In this document: in pieces, positions 8,069-15,869 of the stretch
How the letters are laid out: every line of letters starts with the position of its first letter
Numbering within the stretch: the first letter of the stretch is position 1
DNA from: Pseudomonas parakoreensis
GTDB lineage: Bacteria > Pseudomonadota > Gammaproteobacteria > Pseudomonadales > Pseudomonadaceae
DNA: 64,000 nt
Direction of reading: 5' to 3'
NCBI RefSeq assembly: GCF_021602155.1
Contig: NZ_BQHY01000017.1
Coordinates: 35,989 to 99,988, forward strand
Notes under the pieces: model-generated
Told to the model about the DNA's origin: nothing
Databases searched by the model: none
Seen by the model: only the letters and a program-made list of their open reading frames with translations
Program-made: the position numbers and the translations under genes

Positions 8069-9321
8069 TTTCGCAACTCCATGTGTGGGCGTTGCATCGG
8101 CAGCAGACCTTGTGGACGCCAGATCATCATCAATACCATCAGCGCACCGAACATCAACATCCGGTATTCGCTGAACTCACGCATCATTTCCGGCAACAGG
8201 ATCATCACCACGGCCGCGAGAATCACGCCCAGCTGCGAGCCCATGCCACCCAGCACAACGATGGCGAGGATGATCGCCGACTCGATGAAGGTGAACGATT
8301 CCGGTGTCACCAGACCCTGACGGGCGGCGAAGAAGCTGCCGGCGAAACCGGCGAAGCTCGCACCCAGGGTGAACGCCGACAGCTTGATCACGGTCGGGTT
8401 GAGGCCAAGTGCGCGGCAGGCGATTTCGTCTTCACGCAGCGCTTCCCACGCACGGCCGATCGGCATGCGCAGCAGACGGTTGATGATGAACAGCGCCGCC
8501 AGTGCCAGCAACAGGGCAACCAGGTACAGGAAAATCACCTTGTTGATCGAGTTGTATTCGAGGCCGAAGTACTCGTGGAAGGTTTGCAGGCCTTCCGCCG
8601 CTTTGCGTTCGAAGGTCAGGCCGAAGAACGTCGGTTTCTCGATATTGCTGATACCGTTCGGACCACCGGTGATGTCGGTCAGGTTGCGCAGGAACAGGCG
8701 GATGATTTCCCCGAAACCCAGGGTCACGATCGCCAGATAGTCACCGCGCAGACGCAACACCGGGAAGCCCAGCAGGAAGCCGAACGTCGCCGCCATCAGG
8801 CCGGCAATCGGCAGGCAGATCCAGAAGCTCAGGCCGTAGTAGTGCGACAGCAGTGCGTAGCTGTAGGCGCCGACGGCATAGAAGCCGACGTAACCCAGGT
8901 CGAGCAGACCGGCCAGACCCACCACGATGTTCAGGCCGAGGCCGAGCATCACGTAGATCAGGATCAGCGTGGCAATGTCCACCGCGCCACGGGAGCCGAA
9001 GAACGGCCACACCAGCGCACCCAGAATCAGCGCAATGATGATGTAGCGCTGCGTGGTCGGCAGGGTCAGGAAGTTGCTGGCCTTGGCCGGGATCAACGGC
9101 AGGCCCGGCGAGGATTTCCACGCCTTGCTGATCTGCTGGTTGAACAGCACCCGCAGGAACATCAGCACCGAGCAGATGGCGATGGTCGCCAGAATGGCCG
9201 GGCTGGTGCCGTGCACTTCGAGGTTGATGCCGACGATGGTCAGTTTCAGACCGAGTACCGGGTAGGCCACGGCCCACACCAGCAAGGCACTGAACAGTGC
9301 CTGTTTAAGATTCCTAGTCAT
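8065..9321 (-). CDS. livM: branched-chain amino acid ABC transporter permease LivM/BraE
   Basis: 418 residues with about ten hydrophobic segments. The first 100 residues are an extra N-terminal region with two or three membrane helices, as in the long high-affinity LivM subfamily of pseudomonads. The core carries [27 protein letters not shown], the typical LivM permease motif, and the ATPase-contacting EAA-like loop [18 protein letters not shown] near residue 290. It overlaps livH by 4 bp at its start and livG by 4 bp at its end. It sits in the inner membrane with LivH as the translocation pore. Confidence 0.95.
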   Translation of the reverse strand: MTRNLKQALFSALLVWAVAYPVLGLKLTIVGINLEVHGTSPAILATIAICSVLMFLRVLFNQQISKAWKSSPGLPLIPAKASNFLTLPTTQRYIIIALILGALVWPFFGSRGAVDIATLILIYVMLGLGLNIVVGLAGLLDLGYVGFYAVGAYSYALLSHYYGLSFWICLPIAGLMAATFGFLLGFPVLRLRGDYLAIVTLGFGEIIRLFLRNLTDITGGPNGISNIEKPTFFGLTFERKAAEGLQTFHEYFGLEYNSINKVIFLYLVALLLALAALFIINRLLRMPIGRAWEALREDEIACRALGLNPTVIKLSAFTLGASFAGFAGSFFAARQGLVTPESFTFIESAIILAIVVLGGMGSQLGVILAAVVMILLPEMMREFSEYRMLMFGALMVLMMIWRPQGLLPMQRPHMELRK

Positions 9322-10241
9322 ACTTTCTCAACCTCCGGACGGCCCAGAATGCCGGTCGGACGGAACAACAGCACCAGAACCAACAAGCCGAAAGCCACGA
9401 CGTCCTTGTACTGGTCGCCGAAGATATCGGCGCCAAAGGCTTCCGCCACCCCGAGCACCAGCCCGCCGAGCATGGCGCCGGGGATGCTGCCGATGCCGCC
9501 GAGTACCGCAGCGGTGAAGGCCTTGAGGCCGACGAGGAAACCGGCGTTGGGGTTGATCACGCCGTACTGCATGCTCAGCAGCACAGCCGCAACGGCTGCC
9601 AGCGCGGCACCGATGACGAAGGTCAGGGCGATGATGTTGTTGGTGTTGATGCCCAGCAGGTTGGCCATCTTGATGTCTTCGGCGCAGGCGCGGCAGGCGC
9701 GACCCAGGCGAGAGCGGGAGATGAACAGCGTGAGGCCGAGCATGGCGACCAGGGTCACCACGAACACCACGATTTGCATGTAGGAAATCAGCACTTCATG
9801 TGCGCCACCTGGCCCGATGGAGAAGTTGCCGGGGATCAGGTTGGGGATGGATTTGTCCTTGGAGTCTTGCGCGAGCAGAACCGTGTTCTGCAGGAAGATC
9901 GACATACCGATCGCGGAAATCAGCGGGATCAGACGGTTGCTGCCGCGCAGGGGGCGGTAGGCAATCCGTTCGATGCTGTAACCGTAGGAACTGGTGACGA
10001 CGATGCTCGCGATGAACGCGGCGGTCATCAACAGCGGGACGTTGTCGATTCCCATCATGGCCAGCCCGGCGATGGCGATGAACGCCACGTAGGAACCGAT
10101 CATGTACACCTCGCCATGGGCGAAGTTGATCATTCCAATGATGCCGTAAACCATCGTATAGCCGATGGCGATCAGGGCATACGTGCTGCCAATGGTCAGG
10201 CCATTAACCAGCTGTTGGAAGAAGTGATAGATGTCAGGCAT
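9318..10241 (-). CDS. livH: branched-chain amino acid ABC transporter permease LivH/BraD
   Basis: 307 residues, about eight membrane helices, standard LivH size. It begins with [37 protein letters not shown], the strongly conserved LivH opening, and contains the coupling-loop sequence [20 protein letters not shown]. It is the first gene after the 230-bp gap that separates the permease/ATPase genes from braC. That gap contains a strong hairpin terminator, so livHMGF expression probably depends on read-through from braC or on an internal promoter. Confidence 0.95.
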   Translation of the reverse strand: MPDIYHFFQQLVNGLTIGSTYALIAIGYTMVYGIIGMINFAHGEVYMIGSYVAFIAIAGLAMMGIDNVPLLMTAAFIASIVVTSSYGYSIERIAYRPLRGSNRLIPLISAIGMSIFLQNTVLLAQDSKDKSIPNLIPGNFSIGPGGAHEVLISYMQIVVFVVTLVAMLGLTLFISRSRLGRACRACAEDIKMANLLGINTNNIIALTFVIGAALAAVAAVLLSMQYGVINPNAGFLVGLKAFTAAVLGGIGSIPGAMLGGLVLGVAEAFGADIFGDQYKDVVAFGLLVLVLLFRPTGILGRPEVEKV

Positions 10242-10421
10242 TACAACGCTCCTAAAAACCTGATACGCATTTCACTGGTGGAGTCATTTTCCCGCCCGGC
10301 CCCGTGGATCTTTATCCACTTCGAATCCGAGTTTTGCCAGCGAACCGCTGATGACGGTTTTGAGATTTTCAGGTGGGGAGACTGGCGGATCACGCCAGCG
10401 CGGCCCATACATTCGTAAAAC

Positions 10422-10447
10422 AAAGCCCACGGCACGCCGTGGGCTTT
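10422..10447 (-). terminator. hairpin terminator between braC and livH
   Basis: Perfect stem AAAGCCCACGGC / GCCGTGGGCTTT with a 2-base loop, then a T-rich tail on the minus strand (TTTGTTTT), 25 bp after the braC stop. It would end most braC transcripts and give the binding protein an excess over the membrane subunits. Confidence 0.88.
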
Positions 10448-10471
10448 ATTGGCAGTCAGTCAGGGCGCGCC

Positions 10472-11599
10472 TTACTGAGGCGAAACTTCAGTTTTCGGTT
10501 TGCCGAAGTGCCACTCGTAAACCACAAATTTGAAGTCCTTCAGGTCGCCCTTGGCGTCGAAGCTCAGGTCGCCGGTAGGGGTCTTGAAGGTGCCGGCGTG
10601 AATGGCTTCGGCCACTTTGGCTGCGTCTTCGGACTTGGCTGCCTTGATGCCTTCGGCAATCACTTCAACCGCCGAGTAGGAAGGGAACACGAACGGGCCG
10701 CTCGGGTCTTCTTTCTTCGCCTTGAACGCATCTGCCAGGGCAACGTTGGCCGGATCCTGGTCGAAGGATTTCGGCAGGGTCACCAGCAGGCCTTCGGAGG
10801 ACTCTTTGGCGATCTGCGAAATGGAGTCGTTACCCACGCCTTCCGGGCCCATGAACTTGGCTTTCAGGCCTTTTTCCTGGGATTGACGCAGGATCAGGCC
10901 CAGCTCCGGGTGGTAGCCGCCGTAGTAAACGAAGTCGACGTTGGCTTGTTTGAGCTTGGCGATCATCGAGGAGAAGTCTTTGTCGCCGGCGTTGACGCCT
11001 TCGAACACGGCGACTTTCACGCCTTTCTTCTCAAGAGTCGCCTTGACGGCGGTGGCGATGCCTTCACCGTATTGCTGCTTGTCGTGCAGGACGGCAACGA
11101 TTTTCGGCTTCACGTGATCGGCAATGTAGTTACCGGCGGCAGGGCCCTGGGCGCTGTCCAGACCGATGGTGCGGAAGACCATTTTGTAACCACGGGCGGT
11201 GATGTCCGGGCTGGTGGCAGCCGGGGTAATCATCACCACGCCTTCGTCTTCGTAGATGTCCGAAGCAGGCTGAGTGGAGCTGGAGCACAGGTGACCAACC
11301 ACGAACTTGACGCCGTCGTTGACGACCTTGTTCGCCACCGCTACGGCTTGTTTCGGATCGCACGCGTCATCGTATTCAACGGCTTCGAGTTTCTTGCCGT
11401 CGACGCCGCCCTTGGCGTTGATCTGCTCGATGGCCATTTTCGCGCCACTGAACTGCATGTCGCCGTATTGGGCTACAGGACCGGTTTTAGGGCCGGCGAT
11501 ACCAATCTTGATGGTGTCAGCGGCGAACGAATGGCTGGCAACCCCGGCCAGAACCATAGCGGCAAACAGTTTGGAAATCTGCTTAGTAGCCTTAGTCAT
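10472..11599 (-). CDS. braC: branched-chain amino acid-binding periplasmic protein BraC/LivK
   Basis: 375 residues. A signal peptide covers about residues 1-26 (FAAMVLAGVASHSFA|ADT). The mature part is a type I periplasmic binding protein: IKIGIAGPKTGPVAQYGDMQF at its start, and Cys80 and Cys105 (DDACDP, GHLCSSS) match the conserved disulfide of the Leu/Ile/Val-binding family. It captures branched-chain amino acids and delivers them to LivHM. The ATG at 11599 is preceded by GAGTGGAGCAC, a good ribosome site. It is the first gene of the operon, with a long upstream region containing a perfect 16-bp palindrome. Confidence 0.95.
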   Translation of the reverse strand: MTKATKQISKLFAAMVLAGVASHSFAADTIKIGIAGPKTGPVAQYGDMQFSGAKMAIEQINAKGGVDGKKLEAVEYDDACDPKQAVAVANKVVNDGVKFVVGHLCSSSTQPASDIYEDEGVVMITPAATSPDITARGYKMVFRTIGLDSAQGPAAGNYIADHVKPKIVAVLHDKQQYGEGIATAVKATLEKKGVKVAVFEGVNAGDKDFSSMIAKLKQANVDFVYYGGYHPELGLILRQSQEKGLKAKFMGPEGVGNDSISQIAKESSEGLLVTLPKSFDQDPANVALADAFKAKKEDPSGPFVFPSYSAVEVIAEGIKAAKSEDAAKVAEAIHAGTFKTPTGDLSFDAKGDLKDFKFVVYEWHFGKPKTEVSPQ

Positions 11600-11951
11600 A
11601 GTGCTCCACTCTTACTGTTGTAATTTTTTTGAGTTCTGGCGCCGTAGCAGCAGAACCGGGTCAGATATCTTGGCGATACCCTCCAGAAATGCCCCCGGCA
11701 ACTGTACCGGTACAGTGTAGAGCGCCGGTTGTTGGCCTGGGAAGCTGGCGCCAGGGGGCAAAACTTGTGGGTGTCGCATTTTTGAATGAAAAAGACAGAA
11801 TTGCGGCGGGGCTTTCGAGGGGCTTATGCCCCAAACAGCAGCATTCCTTGGCGTTCCTGCTCTTTTCGTTCGGTGAAGCCATTTGCAACCGGGTTTTTCT
11901 GCCGGACCACCGACGTTATCATTCGCGTCGATTTCTTTTCCGGACAGTCCC
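11600..11951. other. intergenic region upstream of braC and the DUF2288 gene
   Basis: 352 bp between divergent genes. The only strong structure I see is a perfect 16-bp palindrome at 11701-11716. The short open frames on both strands have no ribosome sites or recognisable similarity, so I regard this as regulatory DNA. Confidence 0.6.
11701..11716. promoter_or_regulatory. perfect 16-bp palindrome, candidate operator
   Basis: ACTGTACCGGTACAGT reads the same on both strands. It lies 102 bp before the braC start and 235 bp before the DUF2288 gene. The CTGT...ACAG spacing (6 bp) is 2 bp shorter than a pseudomonad LexA box, so LexA is unlikely; a GntR/MocR-type or other dimeric regulator is possible. 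Confidence 0.5.
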
Positions 11952-12257
11952 ATGAATCAAGAACCTAGCACCCTCTATGCCAAGCTGCTTGGTGAAACCG
12001 CATCTATTACCTGGAAAGAGCTGGAGCCGTTCTTCGCCAAGGGTGCCCTATTGTGGGTCGACCCGGCCCTGGATTTGATCGCCGCCGCCGAGGCCGTGGC
12101 CTCGGACGATGGCGAGAAAGTCGCCGCCTGGCTGGCCGAAGACAAGGTCGCCAAGCTGTCTGAAACGCGGGCGCTGGATATTTTCGAGCGTGATCCAGCG
12201 CTGTGGGCGGTGGTGGTGAGTCCGTGGATTCTGATCCAGGAAAGGGCGGTCGCCTGA
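11952..12257 (+). CDS. DUF2288 family small protein
   Basis: 101 residues, soluble and acidic, with no signal peptide. The sequence MNQEPSTLYAKLLGETASITWKEL then FAKGALLWVDPALDLIAAAEAVASDD fits the DUF2288 family of small proteobacterial and cyanobacterial proteins of unknown function, about 90-105 residues long. An in-frame extension upstream has no ribosome site and is not family-like, so the ATG at 11952 is chosen. No operon partner: a terminator hairpin follows at 12397. Function unknown. Confidence 0.8.
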   Translation: MNQEPSTLYAKLLGETASITWKELEPFFAKGALLWVDPALDLIAAAEAVASDDGEKVAAWLAEDKVAKLSETRALDIFERDPALWAVVVSPWILIQERAVA

Positions 12258-12396
12258 GCCTGTGCACCTTTTTGGTGCTCATGATCGTCAGCGAAAAGTG
12301 TGTAGCCGAGTAGCGTGATGGCACGTTGCCGTAGAGAAAGGCCACAAGCGTGCGTGGCCTCACGGTGACGTAAACGTAACGGGAACAGTTTATTGA

Positions 12397-12421
12397 GCAG
12401 CCTGAGGGCTGCTTAATTGTT
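12397..12421 (+). terminator. hairpin terminator downstream of DUF2288 gene
   Basis: GCAGCC-TGAG-GGCTGC stem followed by TTAATTGTTT, about 140 bp after the DUF2288 stop. The T tail is interrupted, so efficiency may be moderate. Confidence 0.6.
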
Positions 12422-12467
12422 TCTGGATGTTGGAAGGGCTGAGATTTTCAGGGAATTTGCGGGCCCC

Positions 12468-12556
12468 ATCGCTGGCAAGCCAGCTCCCACAGGTTGTGTG
12501 GTGTTCACAAATGGTTGTGTTCACATGGACCTGGTGGGAGCTGGCTTGCCAGCGAT
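12468..12556. repeat. REP palindrome pair, type B
   Basis: Arms ATCGCTGGCAAGCCAGCTCC... (from 12468) and GTGGGAGCTGGCTTGCCAGC + GAT (to 12556), about 40 bp apart. With the hairpin at 12397 it fills most of the 319-bp gap between the DUF2288 gene and the tubulin-like gene. Confidence 0.9.
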
Positions 12557-12576
12557 TGGGGCGACTCGGTCGTCAA

Positions 12577-14775
12577 TCAGACCGAGTAAGTCTTGCCCGT
12601 ATGGTTATTCAGCGAAATAACCTTGGTCTTGCCGATCCGGTGACGGTAGATCTCGCGCAGGTACTTGATCGATTTCTTCACGCAATCGCGCGACAGGCGA
12701 ATGTCGTTGATCGAAACAAACTTGTCCTTGTCGTTGATCAGTTCGCGGTACTTCTTCTCGTACATCGGTTTGATCGCGTACCAGTTGGTGTCGAGGATCT
12801 TCGCCGGGTTCTCGAATTCGTTGAGCAGATCGTCGATGCGGTCTTCGTCAAAGTCTTCATTAATGATGAAGTCGAGGATCGAGTTGTCCAGGGTCTCGTC
12901 GAAACGGTACGGGGTCTTGGCGAAGCAACGCTTGATGAACGCCACGATCAGGGTCAGGAAGTCGTCCGACAGACACGGGCTCTTGGCGATCAGGGTGGTC
13001 AGCGACAGGTTGGCCGACGCACCGATCACCAACGCATAACGCTTGAGCGTGGTGTTGGGGAACAGGCTGTTGAGGTGGGTCTTCAACCGGTTCAGGTCCA
13101 TGTAGGACAGCTTGTAGTCTTTCGGCAACGAAACGATCGACACCACCGACGAGCAGTTCTTGAAGAAGTGCAAGTCGTGCAGCGCGGCGGCGTCGTAGCC
13201 GGAATTCTTGTACTGCTCCAGCGACGCGCGATAGCGCTTGGATTCGATTGGCAGCAGGCTGATGCCTTCGATGGCCTGGGTGACCTTGTTGAAGTGCGGC
13301 AGGTCGATCGAGCGGAAGAACAGATCGTCGATGTTCAGGCGCTGCGGCTCTTTGTCGAATACCTTGAACTTGTCGCTGCTCGGCGGCGGGGTTTCCGGCA
13401 CCACCGATTCGGCGTAGGCAATCGCCACCGGGCCGGCCAGGCTCATGAACAAGTCGTTGGCGTCGAGGCGAATGGTTTCGCCGATGTCGATGCCGGCGCG
13501 ACGGAAGTAGTTCTGGTCGTAGTCGGTGGTCACCGCCTGCGCCGTCAGAATGTTGAAGATCTGCTGGGAGATGTACTGGTTGGCGTGCTTCTCCATCGCA
13601 TTGACATCAATGTTCTGGATGTTGCCGTCATCGCTCTCTTCGGCGTAACGCATGATGTCGTTGGAGATCAGCATCATCGCGTTCCACGGGCGAATACGGC
13701 CCATGACGCTGGCTTCGCTGCTGTCTTCATTGGCGAAGTTGTAGGAGAAATCCCACTCTTCCGAGAGGTATTTGCACAGCAGGCGTCCGGCGTTGATGTG
13801 CAGCGCCTCAGACATTTCACTGCGGTGATCGGAAATGTTCGGCAGCACACAGATGCCGCTGGTGAAGATCGGCTCGAACACGAACGAATGCCCGCTCTTG
13901 CCGTCATGCTCGTCCATCGGCTTGGTGTCGAACGTCTTGTTCATGTACGAGTGCTGCTGGGCCAGGCCGAATTCCGAAGCCATGCCCGAACCGGTACCGC
14001 CGCCGGCACTGAAGATCGAGAAGTACAGGCGCGACTGGTTGGCCTTGATGCCGCAGCTGTCGATCAGGTACGAGTGGATCATTTTCCAGTCAGGGCTGGA
14101 GAAACGCTGGGTGTCCTTGTTGAGGATGATCTTGGCCAGGTACTGACCGAGGATCGGCGCGTTACCGGCGCCACCGGCATGGACTTCGGACAAATCCATG
14201 ATCTTCATTTTGCTGTAGTCGCGCAGAAAGCCGCTTTTCTCGCCCTTGCGCGAGAATCGGATGCGCCCGGCAATGTCCTTGTCGAGGTCGCCGAGCATCA
14301 CCAGCGGTTCGACGAGGAACACCGGTTTGCTCGACTTGTTCGGGCCGATCCGCAGATTCTGCTTGATCCACTGGGCCGGGCTGTAGCCCTTGTCGGCCAG
14401 ACGCCGGTCAGCGGCGCGGTCTTCATTGTTGAATTCGTTGAGGTAGAACTTGCGCGCGTTGTACACCAGCTCCGCGACGTCGAGGGCGATGTTCGAGCCG
14501 CAGCGACCGAGGCCGATCAGGCACACCGACGGGAATTCCTGGTCGTTGTGCTGTTCGTTGTCGCCTTCCAGGTGCGGCGGGCGCGGGAACACCAGGTCAC
14601 GCAGACCGTCGAGGTTGTCGAGGATGCGGTCGGTGTTGGTTTCGGTGTAGTACAGATATTGCTGAGTGCCCAGCGGGCGCGAAGGAGGCAATGGCTTCAT
14701 CGGAGCCGGGCTGTTCGCCGCAGGGCTCAGGGGCAGATCGGATACCGCAGTGGCCGGATTGTTTTTAGAAGTCAT
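12577..14775 (-). CDS. FtsZ/tubulin-superfamily GTPase-like protein (Tubulin_2 / FtsZl type)
   Basis: 732 residues. After a Pro/Ser-rich N-tail (1-40), the nucleotide-binding core is readable: VCLIGLGRCGSNIALD (T1-like loop, 85-99), HAGGAGNAPILG (199-210, T3-like) and FSAGGGTGSGMASEFGL (255-271), the last being the tubulin/FtsZ signature GGGTGSG. The classical FtsZ T7 catalytic loop is not obvious. The C-terminal 350 residues are helical, charged, and end with KKSIKYLREIYRHRIGKTK. It resembles the FtsZ-like families found by comparative genomics in proteobacteria, function unknown, far longer than FtsZ (about 390). No obvious ribosome site at 14775; Met26 is an alternative start. Single-gene unit with no partner in the same orientation. 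Confidence 0.8.
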   Translation of the reverse strand: MTSKNNPATAVSDLPLSPAANSPAPMKPLPPSRPLGTQQYLYYTETNTDRILDNLDGLRDLVFPRPPHLEGDNEQHNDQEFPSVCLIGLGRCGSNIALDVAELVYNARKFYLNEFNNEDRAADRRLADKGYSPAQWIKQNLRIGPNKSSKPVFLVEPLVMLGDLDKDIAGRIRFSRKGEKSGFLRDYSKMKIMDLSEVHAGGAGNAPILGQYLAKIILNKDTQRFSSPDWKMIHSYLIDSCGIKANQSRLYFSIFSAGGGTGSGMASEFGLAQQHSYMNKTFDTKPMDEHDGKSGHSFVFEPIFTSGICVLPNISDHRSEMSEALHINAGRLLCKYLSEEWDFSYNFANEDSSEASVMGRIRPWNAMMLISNDIMRYAEESDDGNIQNIDVNAMEKHANQYISQQIFNILTAQAVTTDYDQNYFRRAGIDIGETIRLDANDLFMSLAGPVAIAYAESVVPETPPPSSDKFKVFDKEPQRLNIDDLFFRSIDLPHFNKVTQAIEGISLLPIESKRYRASLEQYKNSGYDAAALHDLHFFKNCSSVVSIVSLPKDYKLSYMDLNRLKTHLNSLFPNTTLKRYALVIGASANLSLTTLIAKSPCLSDDFLTLIVAFIKRCFAKTPYRFDETLDNSILDFIINEDFDEDRIDDLLNEFENPAKILDTNWYAIKPMYEKKYRELINDKDKFVSINDIRLSRDCVKKSIKYLREIYRHRIGKTKVISLNNHTGKTYSV

Positions 14776-14972
14776 TGTGCGCCATATACCTGGACAGGGT
14801 TGGCTCGGCGACCGTTGTCATCGAGCCTCACGGAAAGAGGATCTCGCGTCTTTGACTGCGCGTATTTGGCCCGGGCGTCAGGGGCTTGGCCTGATCGTCG
14901 CGCGGGGGAATCCTTTCCTGATCGTTCATGAATCGGCCATTATTCGGTGATCTTTAATTGAAAAGAGGCAAA

Positions 14973-15869
14973 ATGATGTCAACGCTACCTTCGTTGGGTT
15001 TTGCCGGAATCGGCCTGATGGGCTTGCCGATGTGTCACCGTTTACTGGCGGCGGGCTACCCGTTGACCGTGTGGAACCGCAACCCGGCCAAGTGCGCGCC
15101 CCTGGTTGAAGCTGGCGCCCGGCAGGTGGCGACTCCAGCCGAGCTGTGCGAACACGCGGACGTGGTGATGCTGTGTCTGGCCGATACGGCGGTGGTGCGC
15201 GAGGTGGTGTTTGGCGCCGGCGGGGTTGTTGAAGGTGCGAAAAACGGCCAGTTGCTGGTGGACTTCTCCAGCCTCGAACCGACGGCTACTCGCGAGATGG
15301 CCGCCGACCTGGCAGGCAGGACCGGCATGGCCTGGCTTGATTCACCGGTGTCCGGCGGCGTGGTCGGTGCCGAGGCGGGCAGCCTGGCGATCATGGTCGG
15401 TGGTGCGGTGACGGATCTGGATCGGGTGCGCCCGATGTTGCTCAACCTCGGTCAGCGCGTCACGCACATGGGCGGCATCGGCGCCGGGCAGGTGACCAAG
15501 GCTTGCAATCAGATGATCGTCGCCTGCAACGCGCTGGTGATTGCCGAAGTGGTGGCGCTGGCCGAACAGGCTGGAGTCGATGCGCGCTTGATTGCCGAAG
15601 CGCTGGCCGGTGGCTTTGCCGATTCGAAACCGCTGCAGATCCTCGCCCCGCAAATGGCCGAAAGCCGTTTTGAACCGGTGAAATGGCACGTGCGCACGCT
15701 GCTCAAGGATCTCGATACGGCGGTGAAATTCTCTCGCGAACAAGGCTCGGCCACGCCGATCAGCGGATTGGCCGCACAACTGATGCGCCTGCATGGGGCG
15801 CAGGGTTTTTTGCAGAAGGATCCAGCGACTCTGGTACACATGTACCGCGCGCCAGACTCAGTGGATTGA
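14973..15869 (+). CDS. NAD(P)-dependent beta-hydroxyacid dehydrogenase (HIBADH/GarR-like)
   Basis: 298 residues. It opens LGFAGIGLMGLPMCHRLLAAGYPLTVWNRNP, the Rossmann dinucleotide site with GxGxMGxxM and the Asn-Arg that favours NADP. Further family marks are VDFSSLEPTATR, DSPVSGGVVGAEAGSLAIMVGG (substrate-binding) and GAGQVTKACNQM with the catalytic Lys. It belongs with 3-hydroxyisobutyrate dehydrogenase, tartronate semialdehyde reductase and relatives; substrate not deducible. AAGAGG lies 4 bp before the ATG at 14973 and 7 bp before the next ATG at 14976, so either may be used. The 3' end overlaps the convergent c-di-GMP gene by 110 bp. Confidence 0.88.
   Translation: MMSTLPSLGFAGIGLMGLPMCHRLLAAGYPLTVWNRNPAKCAPLVEAGARQVATPAELCEHADVVMLCLADTAVVREVVFGAGGVVEGAKNGQLLVDFSSLEPTATREMAADLAGRTGMAWLDSPVSGGVVGAEAGSLAIMVGGAVTDLDRVRPMLLNLGQRVTHMGGIGAGQVTKACNQMIVACNALVIAEVVALAEQAGVDARLIAEALAGGFADSKPLQILAPQMAESRFEPVKWHVRTLLKDLDTAVKFSREQGSATPISGLAAQLMRLHGAQGFLQKDPATLVHMYRAPDSVD

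Noticed and set aside
6658-8320. Long open frame on the plus strand (553 codons) opposite livF/livG
   Set aside because: Shadow of high-GC coding DNA: opposite strand to two clear ABC ATPases, His/Gln/Asp/Val-rich composition with no family, no ribosome site.
11701-11716. LexA (SOS) box
   Set aside because: CTGT and ACAG are separated by 6 bp, while pseudomonad LexA sites need 8.
11612-11953. Minus-strand frame of 113 codons upstream of braC
   Set aside because: No ribosome site or family, spans the palindrome and the promoter region of both flanking genes.
12427-14931. 834-codon plus-strand open frame opposite the tubulin-like gene
   Set aside because: Biased composition (Val, Arg, Gln, His), no recognisable domain, and antisense to a protein with clear GTPase loops.
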